A stretch of DNA of 64,000 nt from Actinomycetota bacterium. GTDB taxonomy: Bacteria > Actinomycetota > Acidimicrobiia > Acidimicrobiales > Palsa-688. Within the stretch, counting starts at the first letter, position 1, and each line of letters opens with the position of its first letter. Position numbers and translations under genes: made by a program. Shown here one piece after another: positions 51,137-59,309 of the stretch. Below the pieces are notes generated by a model. It was given only the letters and a program-made list of their open reading frames with translations. It did no database searches and was not told the DNA's origin. The stretch spans positions 124,001-188,000 of the forward strand of contig JAJPKN010000055.1 of the NCBI GenBank assembly GCA_021323695.1, written 5' to 3'.

Positions 51137-52492
51137 ATGCGTTGGTGGCCGTTCCGCACCGTCGGGACGCGCTTGGGGCTGGCGTTCGTGGGCGTGACAC
51201 TGGCCGCGGAGGGGGTTTTCGGCATCGTCACCGTGCTGAGCGAAGGCTCCGACGTGGCCCGGTTAGCCTCCACCCAGCGGTCGGCCACGACTGCAGCCGT
51301 CGTCTCTGCCCTCGAGAGCTCCTACCGGGCCACCGGGGCGTGGTCCAAGGTGGACTGGCGCCCGGCGGTTGTGCTGGCTGAGCGGTCTGATGCCTACTTG
51401 GTGGTGACCGCCCCCGGTGGCCGGGTGCTGGCCCGAGGCGGCGCCTCCCCACCTGCCGCAGGGGCTGGCCAAGTGGTGCTTGCCCGCCGGCCGGTACGGG
51501 CCGACGGCCGGGTGGTAGCCGAGGTCAGGTTGCAGTTCGCTTCGGGCGGGCTGTCGCCTGCCGACCGGAGCCTACGGGCCTCTCTGGCCCGCTCGGTGGC
51601 CCTGAGCGCTGTCCTGGCCACCCTGGGCGCCCTCACGGTGGCACTGGTTGCCACCCGGGCCCTGACCAAGCCGGTGCGGCGCCTGTCGGCCGTGGTGGAG
51701 GCCTTGGGGGCGGGAGCCTGGGGTGCCCGGGTCGTCGAACCCAAAGGCTCCACTGAGCTGGCCGAGCTGGAGCGCGCCCTCAACGCCATGGCGGCCTCCC
51801 TCGAGCGCCACGAACAGCTCCGCCAGGCGATGGTGGCAGACCTGGCGCACGAACTGCGTACGCCGGTGGCAGTCTTGCAAGCCGAGACGGAAGCCTTGGT
51901 GGACGGCGTCAGCGCCCCGACGCCCGAGGCCCTGGTCTCTCTCCACGACGAAGCGCTCCGCCTGGGCCGGATGGTGGAGGACCTCCAGACGCTGGCCAGC
52001 GCCGAGGCTGCCAGCCTCAACCTGCAGTGGTCCATGCCCGACCTGGCCGGCATCGTTGCCGACGCGGCGAGCTCCATGGACAGCCAGTTCGCGGCCAGCG
52101 GGGTAGGCCTCGTCCTGCACCTGTCGGCGGCGGTGGTCAAGGGGGACCCGGGCCGGCTGCGCCAGGTGGCCACCAACCTGTTGTCGAACGCGGCCAAGTT
52201 CACCCCGCCCGGGGGCAAGGTGGAGGTCACGGTGCGCCCGCAGCCACCCTACGCCTACCTGGAGGTGGCGGACAGTGGGCCGGGTGTGCCGCCGGCCGAA
52301 CGCGAGAGGGTGTTCGAGCGCTTCTACCGGGGCCGGGCCGGCCAGAGCGTGGGGGGCAGCGGGATCGGCCTGGCGGTGGTGAAGGACCTGGTCGAGGCGC
52401 ACGGAGGTGAAGTGAGCGTGGACAGGTCGGCCCTCGGCGGGGCGTGCTTTGAGGTGCGGTTGCCGCTAGCACCCCAGCCCCCTCGGCAGTAG
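51137..52492 (+). CDS. Sensor histidine kinase
   Basis: 451 residues. Two membrane helices at ~11-33 and ~152-174 enclose an extracytoplasmic sensor of ~115 residues; HAMP linker ~175-227 (KPVRRLSAVVEALGAGAWGARV); H-box with phospho-His238 in DLAHELRTPVAVLQAE; ATPase with NLLSNAAKFTPPGG (N box), DSGPGVPPAERERVFERFYRG and GGSGIGLAVVKDLVEAHGGEV. Paired with the response regulator; signal unknown. Start GCGTTGG context, ATG at 51137. Confidence 0.93.
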   Translation: MRWWPFRTVGTRLGLAFVGVTLAAEGVFGIVTVLSEGSDVARLASTQRSATTAAVVSALESSYRATGAWSKVDWRPAVVLAERSDAYLVVTAPGGRVLARGGASPPAAGAGQVVLARRPVRADGRVVAEVRLQFASGGLSPADRSLRASLARSVALSAVLATLGALTVALVATRALTKPVRRLSAVVEALGAGAWGARVVEPKGSTELAELERALNAMAASLERHEQLRQAMVADLAHELRTPVAVLQAETEALVDGVSAPTPEALVSLHDEALRLGRMVEDLQTLASAEAASLNLQWSMPDLAGIVADAASSMDSQFAASGVGLVLHLSAAVVKGDPGRLRQVATNLLSNAAKFTPPGGKVEVTVRPQPPYAYLEVADSGPGVPPAERERVFERFYRGRAGQSVGGSGIGLAVVKDLVEAHGGEVSVDRSALGGACFEVRLPLAPQPPRQ

Positions 52493-52574
52493 CCCGGGGA
52501 AAGGAATACCTCAGGCGGCGCATTTGTTGGCCCGTGGGCGGGAGCCGTGCCGGCCCCGAGGAACGAGGTGCCCC

Positions 52575-53609
52575 ATGCCTGCCATAACCGTTGACGACGT
52601 CCTTGCCCTGCCCCGGGTGGTTGCACCCGACGGCGAAGGCCTTTGCCGGCCGGTGCGGTCGGTCACCACTGCGCCGAGCGGCCTCGAAGGGGAAGGGTTC
52701 CCGGTCCGGCGGGCTTTTGCCGGGGTGAGCCTCAGTGACTTGGACCCCTTCGTGCACATGGACCAGATGGGGGAGGTCGAGTACGGCCCAGGGGAGCCCA
52801 AAGGGACGCCCTGGCACCCCCACCGGGGCTTCGAGACGGTCACCTACATGATCGACGGCATCTTCGAGCACCAGGACTCCAACGGTGGCGGGGGCAGGGT
52901 CACCGACGGCGACACGCAATGGATGACGGCTGGTGCCGGCATCCTCCATATAGAGGCGCCCCCGGAGGCGCTGGTGGCCTCCGGGGGGCTTTTCCACGGC
53001 ATCCAGCTGTGGGTCAACCTGCCCAGCGCCAACAAATGGGCCCCGCCCCGCTACCAGGACATAAGAGGCAAGGAGGCCGCCTTGCTGACCACCCCGGACG
53101 GGGGCGCGCTGCTGCGGGTGATCGCCGGGGAAGTCGGTGGCCACATGGGGCCGGGCTCGACCTTCACTCCCATCACCATGGTCCACGCCACCGTGAGCCC
53201 AGGGGCGGTCGCGCTCTTGCCCTGGCGCCCCGACTTCAATGCCCTGGCGTACGTGCTGGCGGGCCGAGGCGAGGCCGGCCAGGAGAAGTGGCCGGTCCAT
53301 ACCGGGCAACTGGTCGTCTTCGGGGCCGGCGAGCATGTGCGGCTGGCAGCCGTTCCTCGCCAGGAGGCTCGCTCACCCAGCCTGGAGGTCCTGTTGCTGG
53401 GAGGGCGGCCCATCCGGGAGCCAGTGGTCCACTACGGCCCGTTCGTCATGAACAGCCGGGAGGAGATCCTCCAAGCCCTCGAAGACTACCAAGCCGGGCG
53501 GTTGGGCCAGGTCCCCGCCACCACCTTGCCCCACCGCCACCCCGGCGACCTGCCGCTGGGGGGCAACGGTGCTGGCCAGGCCGGCAGCGTGAGCGGCAGC
53601 CCTGCTTGA
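52575..53609 (+). CDS. Pirin-family protein
   Basis: 344-residue bicupin of the pirin type. N-terminal cupin metal site: WHPHRGFETVTYM (two His) and ILHIEAPPEAL (His and Glu), the usual three-His/one-Glu arrangement; C-terminal cupin follows (HATVSPGAVALLPWRPDFNALAYVL, GEHVRLAA). Some pirins are quercetinases, others redox sensors; not distinguishable here. ATG at 52575 has GAGG 6-7 nt upstream. The C-terminal ~25 residues (PGDLPLGGNGAGQAGS) look unstructured. Confidence 0.9.
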   Translation: MPAITVDDVLALPRVVAPDGEGLCRPVRSVTTAPSGLEGEGFPVRRAFAGVSLSDLDPFVHMDQMGEVEYGPGEPKGTPWHPHRGFETVTYMIDGIFEHQDSNGGGGRVTDGDTQWMTAGAGILHIEAPPEALVASGGLFHGIQLWVNLPSANKWAPPRYQDIRGKEAALLTTPDGGALLRVIAGEVGGHMGPGSTFTPITMVHATVSPGAVALLPWRPDFNALAYVLAGRGEAGQEKWPVHTGQLVVFGAGEHVRLAAVPRQEARSPSLEVLLLGGRPIREPVVHYGPFVMNSREEILQALEDYQAGRLGQVPATTLPHRHPGDLPLGGNGAGQAGSVSGSPA

Positions 53610-53699
53610 AGGGCGCGCCAGCGGTCTGGGAGACTGGGCGGGTCGGCAGCGATGAGGCCCGGGGCCGGCCCGGGCCCAGAGGGGCAGCCCAGGAGGCCT

Positions 53700-53966
53700 G
53701 TGGCGTTGAGCGAGAAGTTGGTGGCCCGCAAGGGCGTGACCGTGAACCACCAGGAGCTGGAGGTTTCTGTCTCGCGGCACCCCGGTGAGCGGTTCTGGCG
53801 GGTTGCCGTGCGCCACCCGGTTGGGCCAAGTGCAACTGGCACGGCGATAACGAGCGACGACTATTTCCTCCACCACCTGTGCCAGAGCGCGCTTGGAGGG
53901 GAGAGCTCCGCCTGGGAAAGCCTGGCTCGCTGGGGCCACCGGCGAATGAACCATCCCCTCTGGTAG
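53700..53966 (+). CDS. Small hypothetical protein
   Basis: 88 residues from GTG 53700 (AGGAGG 3 nt upstream; TTG at 53706 has better spacing). Not recognised. A mixed sheet-like centre (VTVNHQELEVSVSRHPGERFWRVAV) is followed by a helical, His/Trp-containing end (DDYFLHHLCQSALGGESSAWESLARW). The stop codon lies inside a 17-bp duplication. Confidence 0.5.
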   Translation: MALSEKLVARKGVTVNHQELEVSVSRHPGERFWRVAVRHPVGPSATGTAITSDDYFLHHLCQSALGGESSAWESLARWGHRRMNHPLW

Positions 53967-53988
53967 GCAAGCCCCTCTGGTAGACAAG
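53955..53988 (+). repeat. 17-bp direct repeat with stop codon
   Basis: Two 17-bp copies (cccctctggtaggcaag, cccctctggtagacaag), one mismatch; the first copy contains the TAG stop of the small upstream gene and the second lies just before the next gene. Confidence 0.9.
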
Positions 53989-53994
53989 TCCTCC

Positions 53995-54936
53995 GTGGCC
54001 ACGCCCGTTCCCAAGGTCCTGGTCGCCCCCGGCAGGCCCGCTTTTGCCGTGGAGGCGGTGCTCAAGGGTGGGGGCAGGCTCGTCGAGGCGGGCGAGGGCC
54101 CGGACGCGTTGGTGTGGACCACCTGGTGGGACGTCGCCCGAGGGCTGCGGGAGGTGGTGGCGGCCCACCCCAGCCTCCGCTGGGCCCAGCTCCCCATGGC
54201 CGGGGTCGAACAGGTGGCCGCCGTGGGGCTGTTCGCCGACCCCATCGCCGCTCACATCACCTGGACCTGCGCCAAGGGGGCCTATGCCGAGCCCGTGGCC
54301 GAGCACGCCCTGTGCCTGGCCCTTGCCGGGCTGCGCCGGCTGACCCAAAGGGCCCGGGCCAGCTCGTGGGGCAAGCCGGCCGGCCTTTCCCTCTACGACG
54401 CCCCGGTCGTCGTCCTGGGTGGTGGGGGTATCACGTCGGCGTTGCTCCGGCTGCTGGCGCCTTGGCGCGTCGATGCCACGGTCGTCCGCCGGAGGCCAGA
54501 GCCCTTGCCCGGGGCGGGGCGCACGGTGGGCACCAGCGAGCTGCACCAATGGCTCCCCCAGGCCTTGGTCGTTTTCGTGGCCTTGGCGCTCACGCCCGAG
54601 ACGGTGGGCATCATCTCGGGCGAGGAGCTGGCGTTGATGAGGAGGGACGCCTGGCTGGTCAACGTGGCTCGGGGCCGCCACGTCGTCACAGGCCACTTGG
54701 TGGAGGCCCTCCAGCAGGGTTTGATCGGAGGGGCAGCGCTGGACGTGACCGACCCCGAGCCCCTGCCGGACGGGCACCCGCTATGGTCGCTCCCCAACTG
54801 CCTCATAACTCCCCACACGGCCGACACCGAGGAAATGACCCGCCCGTTGCTGGCCGAGCGCATCGCCGAGAACGTGGCCCGTTTCGCCGCCGGCCGGCCC
54901 TTGGTCGGCCAGGTGGACCCCCAGGCCGGCTACTGA
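53995..54936 (+). CDS. D-isomer specific 2-hydroxyacid dehydrogenase
   Basis: 313-residue D-2-hydroxyacid dehydrogenase family protein. NAD site VVLGGGGITSALLRLLAPW (third Gly position occupied, variant of GxGxxG), catalytic Arg in LVNVARGRHVV, Glu in DVTDPEPLPDGHPLW and His in LITPHTAD. The catalytic domain at the N-terminus is short and lacks the usual Asn-Gly signatures, so it belongs to the glyoxylate/hydroxypyruvate-like subset. GTG at 53995 follows directly after the 17-bp duplication; the Shine-Dalgarno is weak. Substrate not assignable. Confidence 0.83.
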   Translation: MATPVPKVLVAPGRPAFAVEAVLKGGGRLVEAGEGPDALVWTTWWDVARGLREVVAAHPSLRWAQLPMAGVEQVAAVGLFADPIAAHITWTCAKGAYAEPVAEHALCLALAGLRRLTQRARASSWGKPAGLSLYDAPVVVLGGGGITSALLRLLAPWRVDATVVRRRPEPLPGAGRTVGTSELHQWLPQALVVFVALALTPETVGIISGEELALMRRDAWLVNVARGRHVVTGHLVEALQQGLIGGAALDVTDPEPLPDGHPLWSLPNCLITPHTADTEEMTRPLLAERIAENVARFAAGRPLVGQVDPQAGY

Positions 54937-55021
54937 AGCTCCGGTCCCCGGCCCAGCCGTGGCCCGTTTGGGAGGCGGAAAGCCTGAGCGGGCGCCCTGC
55001 CTGGGTGACAGACTGGGCTGG

Positions 55022-56443
55022 GTGAGCTCGGCCCGCGTGCCCGCCGGCTGGACAGTGGAGCGCTCCCGGCTGCGCCTGGGGCAGCTGTTGGCCGAAGGCG
55101 GTGAGGGGCGGGTCTACGAGCTGGTGGACAGCCCGGGCGGGCCGGGCCGCGGCTACGTCTACAAGGAGCTGCGCGAGCCCCGTCCCCTGGGGCAGCTGCA
55201 GCGGCTGGTGGCCTTCCCCTCCAGGCTGGCCGAGCACCACCCGGGGCTGGCGGCCCGGGCCCGGTCCGCCTCGGCCTGGCCGGTGTCGGCTGTCGTGGGC
55301 GACCAGCCCGAGGTGGCGGTGGGCACGGTCATGCCCCGGGCGCCGGAGCGGTTCTGGCTGCGCCACCGGGACGGGAGCCAGAGGCTGGCCACCCTCAGCT
55401 ACCTGACCACGGCCCCGGACCGCTTGGCCGTGGCTTACGGCGTTGTCCTCCCCGAGCCGGGCGAGGCCAGCCGGGTGGCGGTCGTGTACGCGCTGGCCCG
55501 GTTGCTCGAGGCCTGGCAGGCAGGCCATGTGGTGGCGGTGCACGGCGACCTGTCGGCCAAGAACGTCCTTTGGTCACTGGGGCCCGTCCCCGCCGTGTAC
55601 GTCTTGGACTGCGACGACGCCAGCGTGCTGGGCTGCGACGACGCCAGCGTGCTGGGCCGCGAGGCCAGCGGGGTGGGTGGCTGGGAGCCTGGCGGGGCGG
55701 CCCACGCGCCACCGGGGCGGCCCCGGGCCACCACGCCCAACTGGGACGACCCCGCCGTCCAGCCAGGGAACCGTCCAGGCTGCGGTGGGGACCGTTACTC
55801 CTTGGCCCTGGTGTTCCTGCGGGTGGTGGGGGCCGCCCACTTCCCCCTCCAGGGGCGCCAGCGAGCGGGTGAGCGGGTCAAGGTAGCCTTGGAGGTGCCC
55901 CGCCAGTGGCGCCGGTTGCCCGACATGCCCCGCTTGTGGGACCTGTGCGAGCGGTCCCTGTCCGTGGCCGGCGCCTCGGAGCGCCCGGTGCCGGCCGAGT
56001 GGGTGGTGGAACTGGAGGACCTCCTGGGCTCCCTGGGGCGGGCGGACCTCGCCCACGCCGTGCGGGAGGGCCAGGGTGACCCTGCTCGCTCCGTGCCCGT
56101 CCCCCTGCCGGTGCCGGCGAGCGGCCGGGTGGCCGACGTCGAGGTCCGGCCGGTGCTGCGCCGCCGGCTACCTTCGACCTGGCAGCTGGTTGGCCCTTCC
56201 AACCGCTCTCCTCTGCAGGAGGGGCCCGGGGCCGTCCACCACCTGCCGGCCCGCCAGGTGGCCCGCTGGGCCCTGGTGGCCTGGGCACGGGCGCACCTGT
56301 GGGCCGCCTGGCTGCTGTTGTCGCCCGGGCGCCGGGCCCACGGGCTGCGGAGGTTGGCCGGCCTGGTCTCGATGGACCTGGTGGTGGCCTGCGTGAGCCT
56401 GTTCATCGGGGCCATGGTCGTGAGCCCCTGGATAGGCCTGTAG
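55022..56443 (+). CDS. Protein kinase-like protein of a TerY-P-like triad
   Basis: 473 residues. Kinase fold: glycine-rich loop GGEGRVYEL (26-34), candidate ATP-binding Lys48 (YVYKELREP), catalytic loop HGDLSAKN (174-181) and the metal Asp in YVLDCDD (196-199), which replaces DFG. A 24-bp DNA repeat adds a DCDDASVLG duplication exactly there. The C-terminus carries a hydrophobic segment (DLVVACVSLFIGAMVVSPWIGL) that should anchor it in the membrane. The start is uncertain (GTG 55022 chosen; GTG 54959 and GTG 55037 exist). Followed by a vWA protein and a PP2C phosphatase, the triad known from TerY-P modules in Ter stress-response contexts. Confidence 0.8.
   Translation: MSSARVPAGWTVERSRLRLGQLLAEGGEGRVYELVDSPGGPGRGYVYKELREPRPLGQLQRLVAFPSRLAEHHPGLAARARSASAWPVSAVVGDQPEVAVGTVMPRAPERFWLRHRDGSQRLATLSYLTTAPDRLAVAYGVVLPEPGEASRVAVVYALARLLEAWQAGHVVAVHGDLSAKNVLWSLGPVPAVYVLDCDDASVLGCDDASVLGREASGVGGWEPGGAAHAPPGRPRATTPNWDDPAVQPGNRPGCGGDRYSLALVFLRVVGAAHFPLQGRQRAGERVKVALEVPRQWRRLPDMPRLWDLCERSLSVAGASERPVPAEWVVELEDLLGSLGRADLAHAVREGQGDPARSVPVPLPVPASGRVADVEVRPVLRRRLPSTWQLVGPSNRSPLQEGPGAVHHLPARQVARWALVAWARAHLWAAWLLLSPGRRAHGLRRLAGLVSMDLVVACVSLFIGAMVVSPWIGL
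55610..55657 (+). repeat. 24-bp in-frame repeat at the kinase metal-binding motif
   Basis: Two 24-bp units (tgcgacgacgccagcgtgctgggc) and a partial third. Reads CDDASVLG twice, so the metal-binding Asp and its neighbours are duplicated. Confidence 0.93.
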
Positions 56444-56620
56444 CGACGGTAGCGGCCGCCCCACCGCTGAGCCGGCTCGTGTCGCTAGCGTTGGCTTGGC
56501 CGGCTACCCACGGCACCAGCCGCAGGGCGCTCCTGGAGGGCGCCACTGCGGAGGGTACCCACTGCAGGGCACCACAGGAGGCCAGGAGGGACGACAAAAG
56601 GACAATGGGACAGGCCCGAC

Positions 56621-57352
56621 ATGACTGACAACCTCACCCAGGCCCTGGCGAGCGCCAACGTGGGGGCTGAGGAACGCTACGCCGTTTTCCCCTTTTACCT
56701 TTGCCTCGATGTCTCCCAGTCGATGAGCGGGGAACCGGTCCGCCAGGTCAACGCCGAGCTCCCCCAGCTGCGGTCCACCATCGGCCAGGACCCAGCCGTG
56801 GCCGAGGTGGTCCGCTTCGCCGTAGTGACCTTCAGCGACGTCGCCCGCACCGTCCTGCCCCTGGCCGACTTGGCCCTGGTCGAGTCCATGCCCGAAGTGC
56901 AAGTCGAGGGCCGGACCTCCTACGCCGCCGCCTTCGAGCACATGAGGCGGGTCATTGAAGACGACTACCAGGCGGGACGGGCGGCCGGCGAGCGCTGGTA
57001 CCGGCCGGCGGTGATGTTCGTGTCCGATGGGCGGCCGACCGACCCCGAGGAGCAGTGGCGAGCCGCCCACAAGCGCCTGGTCGACCCTTCCTGGCGCCGG
57101 CACCCCAACATATTGAGCTTCGGCTTCGGCGAAGCCGTCCCCGAGATCCTGGCCGCGGTGTCGGAGAACAAGCCCAACCGGGCCTGGGTGGCGACGGAGG
57201 GGGCAGCACCCTCGGCGGTGGTGGCCGAGCTGATGGCCGGCCTGGTCCAGTCGATAGTGAGCTCCTCGGCCAGTGCCTACAGCGGCTCGCCCCAGCTGGT
57301 GCCGCCCCGGCTGCCCAACATGCAGCCCATAGCCGTGGACGAGCTTGATTGA
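56621..57352 (+). CDS. TerY-like vWA-domain protein
   Basis: 243-residue von Willebrand factor A domain. Complete MIDAS: Asp30-X-Ser32-X-Ser34 (FYLCLDVSQSMSG), Thr in EGRTSYAAAF, and Asp in FVSDGRPTDPEEQW. Length and motifs match TerY of tellurium-resistance clusters. It binds metal and a partner protein and probably acts as the phospho-target or scaffold of the kinase and phosphatase. ATG at 56621; stop overlaps the TTG of the PP2C (TTGA). Confidence 0.9.
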   Translation: MTDNLTQALASANVGAEERYAVFPFYLCLDVSQSMSGEPVRQVNAELPQLRSTIGQDPAVAEVVRFAVVTFSDVARTVLPLADLALVESMPEVQVEGRTSYAAAFEHMRRVIEDDYQAGRAAGERWYRPAVMFVSDGRPTDPEEQWRAAHKRLVDPSWRRHPNILSFGFGEAVPEILAAVSENKPNRAWVATEGAAPSAVVAELMAGLVQSIVSSSASAYSGSPQLVPPRLPNMQPIAVDELD

Positions 57353-58233
57353 CGGAGCCACCCGGCCTGGCTGAGGCCCGCGCTCAGGCCGGCCAACGGC
57401 CGCCGTCCCGGCCCGTTTGGGGCGAGCCGTCCCCGGCCGCGGCTGAGCCCGTCCCGCTGCGGTCCAGGGCCTGGGCCCCGGACGCCGCCTACCGGGCCGA
57501 AGAGGGCCGCTCAGCCGAGGTAGTGGTGCTGGCTGCCTCGGTCGCCGGCGTGGCCCACCGCCTGGCCCGCCGGCGGGGCGAGGACTGCTACGGCTGGGTG
57601 TCGGGCCTTCACGGCCGGGGGCGGCTGGCCGTGGCGGTGGCGGACGGGGTCGGCTCCGCCGGGCGAGGGGGCGAGGGGGCGCAGATGGCCGTGGAGGCTG
57701 CCCTCGGCTACCTGGCCGGGTGCGAGGGCTGGGGTGCGGCCGAGTGCGAGGCGGCCATCTCCCAGGCAGGCGAGGTGCTGGCCCGGGCCGGCGGCCCCCA
57801 GGCCGGGGAACTGTCCACCACCTTGGTGGTGGCCCTCGTGCCCGGTCCGGACGTGACCGTGGCCCGGGTGGGGGACAGCACGGCTTGGGCCCTCAGCGCC
57901 GGCCGGTGGCGGGAGCTGTTCGAGGGGCCTCGGGCCGGGCAGCCCGGTGGCACCACGGCCGCCCTCCCCCTGGCCGGAGCCGCGAGCGAGGTGACCCAGG
58001 TGCACCTTGGCCCCGGTGACGCCCTGGTGCTGGTCACCGACGGCTTGGGCGACCCCCTGCGGGACGGCCCGGCCACGGTGGCCCCCGCCCTGGCCGAGGT
58101 GCTGGACGGCGCCGCCCGCGGCCACAGGTCGCCGCCCGACCTGCTGGCTGCTGTGGACTTCAGCCGGAGGGGCTGCCACGACGACCGGACGCTGGTCGCC
58201 GTCTGGCCCCTGTCGCCGGCGGGGCCGGGTTAG
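57349..58233 (+). CDS. PP2C-family protein phosphatase of the triad
   Basis: 294-residue PP2C (PF13672-like) phosphatase. Metal-binding residues: EDCYGWV (Asp), AVADGVGSAGRGGEGA (Asp-Gly-Val-Gly), LVTDGLGDPL and CHDDRTLVAVW. A Pro-rich leader of ~35 residues precedes. The TTG at 57349 overlaps the vWA stop. It is expected to reverse the kinase. Its TAG overlaps the stop of the convergent lgt gene by 3 bases (TTAG). Confidence 0.9.
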   Translation: MTEPPGLAEARAQAGQRPPSRPVWGEPSPAAAEPVPLRSRAWAPDAAYRAEEGRSAEVVVLAASVAGVAHRLARRRGEDCYGWVSGLHGRGRLAVAVADGVGSAGRGGEGAQMAVEAALGYLAGCEGWGAAECEAAISQAGEVLARAGGPQAGELSTTLVVALVPGPDVTVARVGDSTAWALSAGRWRELFEGPRAGQPGGTTAALPLAGAASEVTQVHLGPGDALVLVTDGLGDPLRDGPATVAPALAEVLDGAARGHRSPPDLLAAVDFSRRGCHDDRTLVAVWPLSPAGPG

Positions 58234-59261
58234 GGCCCGGCCCTACCCTCCCCGGCGGCTTGCTTGTCCCCGTCCAGGTGCGCCCGGGTGACGGCACCTG
58301 CGTGCCTGGGGCCATCAGCGGGCCGGCTGGCGTGGGCTTGGGCCCTTTGGCGCTCCAAGGCGGCCACCGGGGCGGGAAGGGGCTGGCCCACCAGCTGGTC
58401 GGGTTGTCCCCCGGGCCGGGGCCGGCCCTTCCAAGCCAGCACGCCGGCGGCGGCCACGAAGACGACGATGCTGGTCCAGTCGTTGAGGCGCAGGCCCAGG
58501 TAACGGTGGGCCGGGTCGATGCGCAGGTACTCGACCCAGGAACGGCCGATGGTGTAGAGGGCCACATAAGAGGTGAACAGGTGCCCGCGCCGCAGCCTCA
58601 CCCGGCGTTCGATGAGCAGGAGGGCGCCGAAGGTGGCCAGGTCCCAGGCGCACTCGTAGAGGAACGTGGGCTGGAAGGTGCCGGGCAGGCAGCTGCCTAC
58701 CTGGCACCCGGGCGGGTTGCGGTACTTGGGCGGGTAGATGCTGGCCAGCTGGGCCTGGTCGGTGATGCGCACGGCCCAGGGCAGCTTGGAGGGGAGGCCG
58801 AACAGCTCCTGGTTGAAGTAGTTGCCCCAGCGGCCTATGGCCTGGGCCAGGGGGAGGGCGGGGGCCACCATGTCCAGCAGGGGTGCCAGGGGCAGGTGCA
58901 TGCGGCGGGCCTGGATCCAGCCGCCCAGGACACCCCCGGCCACGCCTCCCCAGATGCCCAGCCCGCCCTGCCAGATCTCCAGGGCCCGCAACGGGTCGCC
59001 CCCCGTGTCCACCTGCCAGCTGGTCACCACCGAGTAGAGGCGGGCCCCGACCAGCCCGAACACGACGGCCCACACGGCGATCGGCATGACCGTCCCGCCG
59101 AAGCCCCCCAGGGCCCGCCAGCGGTGTTGGGCCAACCAGGTGGCTGCCACCACGCCGAGGGCGATCATGAGCCCGTAGAAGTTGAAATGGAGGGGGCCCA
59201 GGTCGAAACCGTTGAACGCCGAGCCGTCCGCGTGGCTGGGGCTGGGTATGTAGCTGAGCAC
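58230..59261 (-). CDS. lgt: Prolipoprotein diacylglyceryl transferase
   Basis: 343-residue Lgt, transferring diacylglycerol to the lipobox cysteine of prolipoproteins at the membrane. Family signature GRWGNYFNQELFG (~residues 140-152) and RIDPAHRYLGLRLNDW near the C-terminus; seven hydrophobic helices starting NFYGLMIALGVVAATWLA. The C-terminal ~70 residues (RPRPGGQPDQLVGQP) are a hydrophilic tail beyond the usual length. GTG at 59261 has AAGGA just upstream. Divergent from treY (48 bp). Confidence 0.95.
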   Translation of the reverse strand: MLSYIPSPSHADGSAFNGFDLGPLHFNFYGLMIALGVVAATWLAQHRWRALGGFGGTVMPIAVWAVVFGLVGARLYSVVTSWQVDTGGDPLRALEIWQGGLGIWGGVAGGVLGGWIQARRMHLPLAPLLDMVAPALPLAQAIGRWGNYFNQELFGLPSKLPWAVRITDQAQLASIYPPKYRNPPGCQVGSCLPGTFQPTFLYECAWDLATFGALLLIERRVRLRRGHLFTSYVALYTIGRSWVEYLRIDPAHRYLGLRLNDWTSIVVFVAAAGVLAWKGRPRPGGQPDQLVGQPLPAPVAALERQRAQAHASRPADGPRHAGAVTRAHLDGDKQAAGEGRAGP

Positions 59262-59309
59262 GGTCCTTTTCCACCCTAGTGGGGCCCGGTATGGTCGTGG
59301 GACCGACCC

